Positions 6,872 through 14,581 of a stretch of DNA of 23,629 nucleotides are shown here, in pieces. The stretch comes from JANQGH01 sp039819285 (GTDB lineage Bacteria > Pseudomonadota > Alphaproteobacteria > DSM-16000 > Inquilinaceae), in the NCBI GenBank assembly GCA_039819285.1, contig JBCBSH010000045.1:1-23629 (forward strand). Reading direction: 5' to 3'. Every line of letters begins with the position of its first letter. Positions within the stretch are counted from its first letter, which is position 1. Both the position numbers and the translations under genes were made by a program. Below the pieces are notes generated by a model. It had not been told where the DNA came from, searched no databases, and worked only from the letters and a program-made list of their open reading frames with translations.

Positions 6872-8404
6872 ATGCTTCGCATACTGTGTTGTGGGGCTGC
6901 GATTGCGGCGTTGTCGGTCGGGTTTGCGGCGGCGCCGACAGTGGCGCAGGACGGCGACGGCGTGGTCACGATCGGTGCCGATGTCGATGCCGGCACGCTG
7001 GACCCGCGGGTCATGCGCGACACCACGGCCTACCGGGTCGCCAACCTGCTTTATGACGGCCTGGTCGAGCTGTCCCCGGCGCTTGAAGCCACGCCGGGCC
7101 TCGCCGAAAGCTGGGAGAACCCCGAGCCGACGGTCTGGGTCTTCCATCTGCGTGATGGCGCCACCTTCCATGATGGCACGCCGGTGACGGCCGCCGACGT
7201 GGTCTTCACCTTCGAGTCCATTCTCGACCCCGAGCTGGCCTCTCGCTGGCGGACGCTGTTCACGCCGATCAGCGAGATTGTCGCCGCCGATGACAACACG
7301 GTGCGGATTACGCTCAGTGAGCCCTACGCCCCGCTGCTCAGCTATCTCGACATCGGGATCGTGCCGGCCAGCCTGGTCGAAGGCGGGACCGATATCGGCA
7401 CCGAGCCGGTCGGCAGCGGTCCCTTCGTGCTGGCGAATTGGGACCGGGGCAGCACCATCGCGCTGGAACCGAACCCCAACTGGTGGGCGGGTGAGCCGTC
7501 GGTCGCGGGCATCGACTTCATTGTCGTGCCGGACAACACGGCCCGCGCGCAGGCCTTCGAGGCGGGCGATCTGGACCTGATCCAGTCGCCCCTGTCGCCG
7601 GCCGACATCCAGCGCCTGGCGGACGAAAGCGACATCGTCGCCGACATCATGGGCGGCCTCGGCGTCACCTATGTGAACTTTAACACCCAGGACCCGCTGT
7701 TGAGCGATCCGCAGATGCGCCGGGCCTTGGCGATGCTGATCGATCAGGAAACCATCGTCGACGCGATCTATGAGGGCGTGGATGTGGTGGCCAGTTCGGT
7801 CCTGCTGCCGTCCTGGCCGGCGTACTCGCCGGACATTCAGCAGCCGACTTTCGATCCGGAAGGCGCGGTCGCAATCCTTGAGCAGCTCGGCTGGACCGAT
7901 AGCGATGGGGACGGCACGTTGGACAAGGACGGCCAGCCGCTGACATTCACGTTGTCAACCCACAGCGAAGACCCGAATCGAGTCCAAAGCGTCGAGTACA
8001 TTCAGAATGTCATGAACTCCGTCGGTGTCGATGCTGAAGTGAGCATTTCTGACTGGCCGTCGTTTTCCGGCGCAGTTCAAAACAGCGAATACCAGGTCGC
8101 ACTGCTTGGCTGGCTTAATCTGGTTGATCCCGATCGCTTGCTTTACAGCCAACTACGCACCGGAGGCGCCCTAAACTGGGGGGGCTACTCGAACCCAAGG
8201 CTTGACGAAGCCCTGGATCGCGGACGGACGTCTCTTGATCCGCAGGATAGAATAGCGGCCTACCAAGAGGCCGCTACAATAATCGCTGACGAGGTGCCGT
8301 ACTACATCATCTCCTACCAGGGCTATCAGGTGTTCCACACACCTGAGATTGTCAATTACGAGCCCAACCCGCGCGGCATGATGCGCAGCCTGATGGACAA
8401 TTAG
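6872..8404 (+). CDS. ABC transporter substrate-binding protein, family 5 (peptide/opine/nickel type)
   Basis: This 510-residue periplasmic protein delivers its ligand to the permeases encoded downstream. It has a signal peptide (residues 1 to about 26, ending PTVAQ) and the family 5 body: the N-terminal block DPRVMRDTTAYRVANLLYDGLVE, the signature around PGLAESWENPEPTVWVFHLRDGATFHDGTPVTAADVVFTFE, and later GSGPFVLANWDRGSTIALEPNPNWW. Length is normal. AAGGGGGG at 6859-6866 precedes the ATG. From about 7940 to 8340 the base composition drops and rare codons such as ATA appear, unlike the first two thirds, which hints at a recombined segment. The family binds di- and oligopeptides, opines, nickel chelates and other small ligands. 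The two catabolic enzymes in the operon argue for an acylated amine or amino acid rather than generic peptides. Confidence 0.92.
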   Translation: MLRILCCGAAIAALSVGFAAAPTVAQDGDGVVTIGADVDAGTLDPRVMRDTTAYRVANLLYDGLVELSPALEATPGLAESWENPEPTVWVFHLRDGATFHDGTPVTAADVVFTFESILDPELASRWRTLFTPISEIVAADDNTVRITLSEPYAPLLSYLDIGIVPASLVEGGTDIGTEPVGSGPFVLANWDRGSTIALEPNPNWWAGEPSVAGIDFIVVPDNTARAQAFEAGDLDLIQSPLSPADIQRLADESDIVADIMGGLGVTYVNFNTQDPLLSDPQMRRALAMLIDQETIVDAIYEGVDVVASSVLLPSWPAYSPDIQQPTFDPEGAVAILEQLGWTDSDGDGTLDKDGQPLTFTLSTHSEDPNRVQSVEYIQNVMNSVGVDAEVSISDWPSFSGAVQNSEYQVALLGWLNLVDPDRLLYSQLRTGGALNWGGYSNPRLDEALDRGRTSLDPQDRIAAYQEAATIIADEVPYYIISYQGYQVFHTPEIVNYEPNPRGMMRSLMDN

Positions 8405-8448
8405 GCATAGCGGTTGGCCCGGGGAGTGACGCGACGATCGACTAACCC

Positions 8449-9429
8449 GTGATCGGTTACGCCGCACGGCGGCTCCTGCTGATGATCCCGATGCTGTTCG
8501 GGATCATCGTGCTGGTCTTCTTGATGCTGAACGTCATCGGCGGCGATCAGGCGCTGGTGCTGCTCGGCCAGGAGGGCACACCGGAACAGCTTGAGGCGCT
8601 GCGCCGCGAGCTGTTGCTGGACCAGCCGCTGACAGTTCAGTTCGCCGCCTATATCGGCAAGCTGGCGCAAGGCGATCTCGGCTACTCGCTGTTCCAAAGT
8701 CAAAGTGTGCTCGAGGCGGTCAGCGGCCGCCTCGGCGCGACCTTGGAACTGGCGATCGTCGCGCTGCTTATCGCGATCCTGATCGGCGTGCCGCTCGGCA
8801 TCCTGGCGGCCGTGCGGCACGGGCGGGCGTCGGACATCTTCGCCATGCTGTTTGCCCAGCTCGGCATCTCCATGCCTGTCTTCTGGATGGGCATCTTGCT
8901 GATGTTCCTGTTTGCCGTGACCTTGGATTGGCTGCCGGCGATCGGCCGGGGTGAACCGCTGCTGGTCGCCATCGTCGACCTTTTGCGCGGCAACCCGTCC
9001 GTCTTGCTCGACAGCCTGGCCCATCTGGCGCTGCCGGCGATCACGTTGGGTGTTGGTGCTGCGGCGATCATCAGCCGGCTGGTGCGCAGCGCCATGCTCG
9101 ACACCTTGTCCCTTGACTTCGTGCGCACCGCCCACGCCAAGGGGCTTGGTCCCACGCGCGTCACCTTGGCCCATGTTCTGCGCAACGCCTTGCTGCCGGT
9201 GGTCAGCATGATCGGCTTGCGCTTCGGCGCCTTGCTCGGCGGTGCGGTCTTGACCGAGGGCATCTTCGGCTGGCCGGGGCTGGGCCAGCTCAGCGTCGCC
9301 GCGATCAACCAGCGCGATATTCCGCTGATCCAGGGCGTCGTCCTGACGTTCGCGCTCATGTTCGCGCTCGTGAACCTGATCGTCGATCTGGCCTATGCCG
9401 CCATCGACCCGCGCATTCGCTATGACTGA
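8449..9429 (+). CDS. ABC transporter permease, DppB family
   Basis: This 326-residue inner-membrane protein is the first of two permeases of the operon. The N-terminus MIGYAARRLLLMIPMLFGIIVLVFLMLNV is the typical first membrane segment of DppB/OppB proteins, and about six segments are visible. The cytoplasmic EAA loop that docks on the ATPases is near residues 223-245 (VRTAHAKGLGPTRVTLAHVLRNALLP). The start is a GTG at 8449, chosen because it gives exactly the conserved family N-terminus. GGGGAG near 8420 is too far away to be a good Shine-Dalgarno sequence. It lies 44 bases after the binding-protein stop and 6 bases before the second permease. Confidence 0.92.
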   Translation: MIGYAARRLLLMIPMLFGIIVLVFLMLNVIGGDQALVLLGQEGTPEQLEALRRELLLDQPLTVQFAAYIGKLAQGDLGYSLFQSQSVLEAVSGRLGATLELAIVALLIAILIGVPLGILAAVRHGRASDIFAMLFAQLGISMPVFWMGILLMFLFAVTLDWLPAIGRGEPLLVAIVDLLRGNPSVLLDSLAHLALPAITLGVGAAAIISRLVRSAMLDTLSLDFVRTAHAKGLGPTRVTLAHVLRNALLPVVSMIGLRFGALLGGAVLTEGIFGWPGLGQLSVAAINQRDIPLIQGVVLTFALMFALVNLIVDLAYAAIDPRIRYD

Positions 9430-9435
9430 ACGGTC

Positions 9436-10290
9436 ATGAAACGGCTGCTTCGCAACCCGTCCTTGGCAATCGGCGGCACGATCGTCGTGATCATCGTTCT
9501 GCTCGCGATCGCGGCACCCTGGGTGACGACCTATCAGCTCGAAGACATGGACATGCGCAACCGGTTCTCGTTGCCCAGCGCGGAACACTGGTTGGGCACC
9601 GACAATTTCGGCCGCGATCTGTGGACCCGGCTGCTCTATGGCGCCCGCATCTCCATCGGCGTCGCAGTCGTCTCGGTCGGCTTAGCGGCGATCATCGGCA
9701 CCCTGGTTGGCCTGGCGGCCGGCTATTTCGGCGGCCTGTTCGACCTGATCGTCATGCGCATCGTCGACGTCTTTCTCGGCTTCCCGCCGCTGATCATGGC
9801 CCTGACGGTGGTCGCGGCCCTCGGCCCCGGCGTCACCAATCTGATGATCGCGCTCACGGCCGTGTTCTGGACCGAATATGCCCGCGTGGTGCGCGCAATC
9901 ACGCTCAGCCAGCGCGAGATCGATTATGTCGCGGCCGCCCAGGCGGTTGGTGCCTCTTGGGCGCGTATCCTGGTCGTGCATATCCTGCCCAACTGTCTCG
10001 GGCCGATCACGGTCCTGGCTACGCTGGGCATTGGCACGGCGATCGTCGCTGAATCGGGTTTGAGTTTTCTAGGTATCGGTGTCGAGCCGCCCACGCCGAC
10101 CTGGGGCTGGACCCTGTCCTACGGCATGCGCTTCCTGCGCGCCGACCCCTGGATGTCGACCATCGCCGGCCTGTGCATCATGCTGACCGTTCTGGGTTTC
10201 AACCTGTTCGGCGACGGTCTGCGCGATCTACTGGACCCGCGCCGCATCACGTCCGGCCGCCGTGGCCGCCGCGGCGCCATCGCCGAATAG
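9436..10290 (+). CDS. ABC transporter permease, DppC family
   Basis: This 284-residue inner-membrane protein pairs with the preceding permease. It shows the DppC pattern: one N-terminal membrane segment (LAIGGTIVVIIVLLAIAAPWV), a periplasmic loop with HWLGTDNFGRDLWTRLLYGARIS, then the transport domain. The EAA loop is near residues 160-186 (IDYVAAAQAVGASWARILVVHILPN). The C-terminus GLRDLLDPR is a family hallmark. The ATG follows the upstream stop by 6 bases, so translation is probably coupled. No strong Shine-Dalgarno sequence is seen. Confidence 0.92.
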   Translation: MKRLLRNPSLAIGGTIVVIIVLLAIAAPWVTTYQLEDMDMRNRFSLPSAEHWLGTDNFGRDLWTRLLYGARISIGVAVVSVGLAAIIGTLVGLAAGYFGGLFDLIVMRIVDVFLGFPPLIMALTVVAALGPGVTNLMIALTAVFWTEYARVVRAITLSQREIDYVAAAQAVGASWARILVVHILPNCLGPITVLATLGIGTAIVAESGLSFLGIGVEPPTPTWGWTLSYGMRFLRADPWMSTIAGLCIMLTVLGFNLFGDGLRDLLDPRRITSGRRGRRGAIAE

Positions 10291-10315
10291 CCGTCTTTAA
10301 GGAGAACCGATTGTC

Positions 10316-11257
10316 ATGAAGATCAACCTGCACCGACCCGTTTTCACAAACATGGCCGACGGCAGCGAGGCCTGCCTGCACGTTCACGAGTTGATCGGCG
10401 ACGGCGATGGCCCGACCGTCGGCATCAGCGCCGTGATCCATGGCAACGAGCCGACCGGCGCCCAGATCATCCTGGAGCTGTCGCGTCTGCTGGCCGATCT
10501 GCCCTTGCGGGGCCGCCTTCTGATCCTGCCGGTCGCCAATCCCTGGGCCTTCGCCGTCAACCACCGCTTCACGCCGATCGATGAGTTGAATCTGAACCGG
10601 CTGTTTCCGGGCGAGCCGGGCGGCTGGTTCTCAGACCTGCTGGCCCAGGCGATCGCGCGTGAGTTCCTGGATAAGATCGATGTCCATATCGATCTGCATT
10701 CAGGCACCGACCGGCCGACGGTCGACTATGTCTATCTGTTGAACGACGAGGGCCTGTCGCGCTCGTTCGGGTCAAAGGTGCTTTACCGGCCCAAGGAAGG
10801 CCTCGCCGGCACCACCTACAGCGGCACGACCAAATCTGTGACCGTCGATACGCGCGGCATCCCGGCGGCCGTGATCGAGCTGGGCGGCGGCATTGTCAAC
10901 CAGGGCCCCTATGTGGAACGCGGCGTAGCTGGCGTGTTGAACATGCTGCGCTATCTCGGTGTCGTGGCCGAGGACGCGGCACCGCCGCCGTCCCAGGTCG
11001 TGGTCCATTCCATCGCCCTGATCAGGCCGGGGCAGGGCGGATTCCTGGAGACCGAGGCCCCGCCCTTGGGCGAAGAGATCGCCGGTGGCGCCATCCTGGG
11101 TCGCGTCTTCAGCCCCTACACGTTCGATCAGTTGGAGGAGATCACCAACCCGGTTCCGAACGGCATCATGATCCTCAGCCATTTGTCCCGCAATCTGGTG
11201 CAGCCGGGCGACTATGGCTACATGGTCGGCGATCTTGCCGGTGCGGAGCGGAGCTGA
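10316..11257 (+). CDS. Succinylglutamate desuccinylase / aspartoacylase family (M14) zinc deacylase
   Basis: This 313-residue cytoplasmic hydrolase removes an acyl group from an N-acyl amino acid or amine. The M14 AstE/AspA zinc site is clear: H42-x2-E45 in VIHGNEPTG, and H128 in IDLHSG as the third ligand. NLNRLFPG (92-99) carries the substrate-binding arginine R95, and E188 in VIELGGG matches the catalytic glutamate. A C-terminal beta domain of about 90 residues follows. Aspartoacylase, AstE and DoeB (N-acetyl-diaminobutyrate deacetylase of ectoine breakdown) share this fold, and the substrate here is not decided by sequence. AAGGAG at 10300-10305 precedes the ATG. The next gene starts 1 base after its stop, which ties it to the aminotransferase. 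Confidence 0.87.
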   Translation: MKINLHRPVFTNMADGSEACLHVHELIGDGDGPTVGISAVIHGNEPTGAQIILELSRLLADLPLRGRLLILPVANPWAFAVNHRFTPIDELNLNRLFPGEPGGWFSDLLAQAIAREFLDKIDVHIDLHSGTDRPTVDYVYLLNDEGLSRSFGSKVLYRPKEGLAGTTYSGTTKSVTVDTRGIPAAVIELGGGIVNQGPYVERGVAGVLNMLRYLGVVAEDAAPPPSQVVVHSIALIRPGQGGFLETEAPPLGEEIAGGAILGRVFSPYTFDQLEEITNPVPNGIMILSHLSRNLVQPGDYGYMVGDLAGAERS

Positions 11258-11258
11258 C

Positions 11259-12578
11259 ATGGAGAACGCCTCCGCCCAGCTCTTCGAACGCGCCCTCCGG
11301 TCGGTTCCGTCTGGTGTCAACTCCAACACCCGCGCTCGGGCGCCGCATCCGTTCTACTTCCAGACCGCCGACGGCCCTTGGTTGACCGACGCCGATGGCC
11401 GGCAATGGCTCGACATGGTCATGGGCAACGGAGCGGTGATGCTCGGCCACAACCATCCGCAGGTGCAAGAGGCCGTGCGCCAGGCCGTTGATCGGGGCAT
11501 GACCACCGGTGTGGAATCTGCGCTCTCGGTCGACGTGGCGGAACTGTTCCTGGAACAGGTGCCGTCCCTGGACATGGTGCGGTTCACCAACACCGGTACC
11601 GAAGCGGTGCAGCACGCACTGCAACTCGCCCGCCACGCCACCGGTCGCCGGCGCATTGCCAAGGTCGAGGGCGCCTATCACGGCTGGAGCGACGAGCTGT
11701 TCGTCAGCGTCTGGGCCGACGTCACCAAGGCGGGCACGGTCAACAACATCACCCCTCTGGCCGGCACCACGGGCCTGCGCGCCGATGTGGTCGACGACGT
11801 GCTGGTCGTGCCCTTCAACGATTTAGAGCGGACCGAACAGCGGATCGAACAATCCGCCGATGAGATCGCCTGCCTGCTGTTGGAGCCGGTGATGATCGAT
11901 ATCGGTGTCATCGAGCCGACGCCGGAATACCTGGCCGGCCTGCGGCAACTCTGTGACCGGCACGGCATCGTGCTGTTGTTCGACGAGCTCTTGACCGGGT
12001 TCAACGTCGCGCCCGGTGGCGCCCAGGCGCGCTATGGCGTCACGCCCGATCTGGCCACCTATGGCAAGGCGCTGGCAAACGGCTATCCGCTGGCCGCGCT
12101 CGCTGGCCGGGAAGACCTTATGCGCCTGACGGAGCCGGGCAAGGGGCCGGCCTTTGTCGGCACATTCAACGGCCACGCGATCTCGATGGCGGCGTGCCAG
12201 GCGACCCTTCAGGTTCTAAAGGACGGCTCCGTGCAGACATCGATCGCCGACCGGGCTGCAACGCTTGCTGGACGGTTCAAGGGCTGGGCCAAATCGGCCG
12301 GTATCGACGCTGTTATGACCGCCTGCGGCTCTCACGTGCACTGGTTCTTCGCCGACCGCACTCCGACGGACTACCGCAGCGCTGCGTCGGTGGACCGGGC
12401 CGCCTATGCCGCCTTCAATGCGGCACTGGAACGGGCCGGGGTCGTGACCCTGCCCAATCCGCTGTCGCACCACGCCGTCAGCTTTGCGCATGACGACTCC
12501 GCGCTGGAACGGCTAGGTGAGGCGATGGAAGCCGGCTTCGCGGCGGTCGCCGAGGCGCGGGCAAACGCTGGCGCCTAG
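11259..12578 (+). CDS. Class III PLP-dependent aminotransferase (glutamate-1-semialdehyde aminomutase-like)
   Basis: This 439-residue cytoplasmic PLP enzyme transfers an amino group between an amine or amino acid and a keto acid. Class III marks are the N-terminal VPSGVNSNTRA block, NTGTEAVQHALQLAR (111-125), YHGW (140-143) that stacks on PLP, the FDEL pair D242-E243, and the Schiff-base lysine K270 in ATYGKALANGYPLAA. It resembles glutamate-1-semialdehyde 2,1-aminomutase (HemL), but the operon setting argues against haem synthesis and for a catabolic role. The start at 11259 is 1 base after the deacylase stop; an in-frame ATG at 11214 lies inside the deacylase and adds residues unlike the family. 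It most likely acts on the free amine released by the deacylase. Confidence 0.87.
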   Translation: MENASAQLFERALRSVPSGVNSNTRARAPHPFYFQTADGPWLTDADGRQWLDMVMGNGAVMLGHNHPQVQEAVRQAVDRGMTTGVESALSVDVAELFLEQVPSLDMVRFTNTGTEAVQHALQLARHATGRRRIAKVEGAYHGWSDELFVSVWADVTKAGTVNNITPLAGTTGLRADVVDDVLVVPFNDLERTEQRIEQSADEIACLLLEPVMIDIGVIEPTPEYLAGLRQLCDRHGIVLLFDELLTGFNVAPGGAQARYGVTPDLATYGKALANGYPLAALAGREDLMRLTEPGKGPAFVGTFNGHAISMAACQATLQVLKDGSVQTSIADRAATLAGRFKGWAKSAGIDAVMTACGSHVHWFFADRTPTDYRSAASVDRAAYAAFNAALERAGVVTLPNPLSHHAVSFAHDDSALERLGEAMEAGFAAVAEARANAGA

Positions 12579-13589
12579 ATGAGCCAGGCCGACGACCCGC
12601 TGCTGGCCGTTCGCGGCCTGACCACCGTCATCGATGGCGAGGCCGGGCCGTTAACCGTCGTCGACGGCATGTCGTTCGATCTAGCCGCCGGCGAGACCTT
12701 GTGCATCGTCGGCGAAAGCGGCTGCGGCAAGTCGATGCTGGCCCTGTCCATCCTGCGCCTGTTCCCCGATCCGCCCGTGCGGCTGCAGGCCGGCAGCGCC
12801 CTGTTTCGCGGGCATGACCTGTTGCGCTTGGCCAACGACAAGCTGAGGGACGTGCGCGGCGACCGCCTGGCGATGATCTTTCAAGAGCCGATGTCGGCCC
12901 TGAACCCGGTGATGAACATCGGCAAGCAGATCGGCGAGGTGTTGCGCCGGCATCGCAAGATGCGCGCGAGCGAGATCAGGTCGCGGGCCATCGAGCTCTT
13001 GACCAAGGTGCGCATTCCCGACCCCGAAAGACGCCTGCACGACTATCCGCACCAGCTTTCCGGCGGCATGCGCCAGCGGGCGATGATCGCCATGGCGCTC
13101 GCCTGCGACCCGGAGGTGCTGATCGCCGACGAGCCAACGACCGCGCTGGACGTCACGATCCAGGCCCAGATCCTGCACCTGATCCGCGACCTGCAGCGCG
13201 ACACCAATGCCGCGACCATCCTGATCACCCACAATCTGGGTGTGGTGGCGGAAATGGCCGATCGCGTGCTGGTCATGTATGCCGGCACGAAGGTTGAAGA
13301 GGCGCCGGTCGATGCGCTGTTCGACCGGCCGGCCCATCCCTACACGCGCGGCCTGATGGCTTCCATGCCCCATCCGCGCAACGGCGACGAGGCGCCGGAG
13401 AAGCTGGCCGAGATCCCTGGTGTAGTGCCGCCGCTCGACGCCATGCCGCCGGGCTGCCGCTTTGCCCCGCGCTGCGCCTTCGCGACCGAACGCTGTCGGA
13501 CGACGGCGCCCGCGTTGGAAGAGGTCGCTGGCGCGCACGCCGTCGCCTGTTGGGAATGGCGACGGGTCGCCGAGGAGCGGGCGGCGTGA
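12579..13589 (+). CDS. ABC transporter ATP-binding protein, DppD family
   Basis: This 336-residue ATPase is one of the pair that powers the importer. Walker A is GESGCGKS (45-52), the Q-loop is IFQEPMSALNPV, the signature is LSGGMRQR, Walker B is VLIADEPTTALD and the H-loop is LITHNLGVV. The C-terminal oligopeptide-transporter extension with its four cysteines (PPGCRFAPRCAFATERC and AVACWEW) is present; in some relatives this region binds a [4Fe-4S] cluster. The ATG directly abuts the aminotransferase stop, so translation is coupled. Confidence 0.93.
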   Translation: MSQADDPLLAVRGLTTVIDGEAGPLTVVDGMSFDLAAGETLCIVGESGCGKSMLALSILRLFPDPPVRLQAGSALFRGHDLLRLANDKLRDVRGDRLAMIFQEPMSALNPVMNIGKQIGEVLRRHRKMRASEIRSRAIELLTKVRIPDPERRLHDYPHQLSGGMRQRAMIAMALACDPEVLIADEPTTALDVTIQAQILHLIRDLQRDTNAATILITHNLGVVAEMADRVLVMYAGTKVEEAPVDALFDRPAHPYTRGLMASMPHPRNGDEAPEKLAEIPGVVPPLDAMPPGCRFAPRCAFATERCRTTAPALEEVAGAHAVACWEWRRVAEERAA

Positions 13590-14557
13590 GCGAGGCGGCG
13601 CTGCTAGAGGTCACGGACCTGGTCAAGCTGTTCGACGTTCGGCGCGGGTTCCTGCGGCGCAAGGTCGGTGCGGTGCGCGCGGTCGACGGTCTGTCGCTGA
13701 CGGTTGAAAAGGGCGAGACGGTGGCCCTGGTGGGCGAGAGCGGTTGCGGCAAGTCGACCGTCGGCCGGGTGCTGGTGCGGCTGGCGGATCCCACCGGCGG
13801 CCAGGTGCTCTATCGCGGCACCGACATCACGGCGCTGAAGGGGCGCGCGTTGAAGCCGTTTCGCCGGCGCGTCCAGATCATGTTTCAGGACCCGTTCAGC
13901 TCCCTGAACCCGCGCCTGCGCGTGCGCGACATCGTCGCCGAACCGCTGGTCGTGCATGGCATCGGCAACCGCACCGAGCGTCAGGCCAAGGTGGCCGAGC
14001 TGTTGGATCAGGTCGGCCTGTCGCCGGACCGGATGGGCGCCCATGCGCATGAGTTTTCCGGCGGGCAGCGTCAGCGGATCGGGCTGGCGCGCGCGCTGGC
14101 GCTGGGACCCGACCTGATCGTCGCCGACGAACCGCTTTCAGCGCTGGACGTCTCAGTCCAGGCACAGGTCGTGAACCTGATGGCCGAATTGCAGGCGAAA
14201 CTGGGGCTGGCGTTCCTACTGATCTCCCACGATCTGGCCGTGGTCGAGCACCTCAGCCGCCGGGTTGCGGTGATGTATCTCGGCAAGATCGTCGAGACCG
14301 CGCCGACCCGGCTGTTGTTCTCAGCCCCGCGCCACCCCTATACCGAGGCCCTGCTGGACGCCGCACCCGTGCCCGATCCGCACGCCGGCCGCGCCGACCG
14401 CCCGGTCATCGCCGGCGAGGTGCCCAGCCCGCTGAACCCGCCCGCCGGATGCCGCTTCCATCCCCGCTGCCCGCTGGCGACCGAGATCTGCCGACAGCAG
14501 GAGCCGGCATTAGCGCCGCGCGAAGACGGGCGCGAGATTGCTTGCCATCACCGGTAA
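13586..14557 (+). CDS. ABC transporter ATP-binding protein, DppF family
   Basis: This second ATPase (323 residues from the GTG) forms a heterodimer with the preceding one. Walker A is GESGCGKST (50-58), the Q-loop is MFQDPFSSLNPRLRV, the signature is FSGGQRQR, Walker B is LIVADEPLSALD and the H-loop is LISHDLAVV. The C-terminal cysteine-containing extension (PAGCRFHPRCPLATEIC) is also present. I chose the GTG at 13586 because it overlaps the upstream TGA by 4 bases and gives the family N-terminus; an in-frame ATG at 13550 would add 12 residues read from inside the neighbour. It ends 8 bases from the convergent serine hydrolase stop. Confidence 0.92.
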   Translation: MSEAALLEVTDLVKLFDVRRGFLRRKVGAVRAVDGLSLTVEKGETVALVGESGCGKSTVGRVLVRLADPTGGQVLYRGTDITALKGRALKPFRRRVQIMFQDPFSSLNPRLRVRDIVAEPLVVHGIGNRTERQAKVAELLDQVGLSPDRMGAHAHEFSGGQRQRIGLARALALGPDLIVADEPLSALDVSVQAQVVNLMAELQAKLGLAFLLISHDLAVVEHLSRRVAVMYLGKIVETAPTRLLFSAPRHPYTEALLDAAPVPDPHAGRADRPVIAGEVPSPLNPPAGCRFHPRCPLATEICRQQEPALAPREDGREIACHHR

Positions 14558-14581
14558 TCGGGTAACTACGGCTCGGTGATG
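14546..14581. terminator. Inverted repeat spanning two convergent stop codons
   Basis: CATCACCG (14546-14553) and CGGTGATG (14574-14581) are exact reverse complements around a 20-base loop that contains both stop codons of the converging genes. Only 8 bases separate the two genes, so this is the only place for a shared terminator. There is no T-run, so function is uncertain. Confidence 0.3.

Noticed and set aside
6872..6950. Lipoprotein signal at the two cysteines in MLRILCC
   Set aside because: The cysteines come too early and lack a proper lipobox; a normal signal peptide ending near residue 26 fits better.
8401..9588. 395-codon minus-strand open frame opposite the DppB-type permease
   Set aside because: Glutamine, histidine and aspartate-rich low-complexity sequence is what antisense of hydrophobic membrane codons yields; the plus strand is a clear permease.
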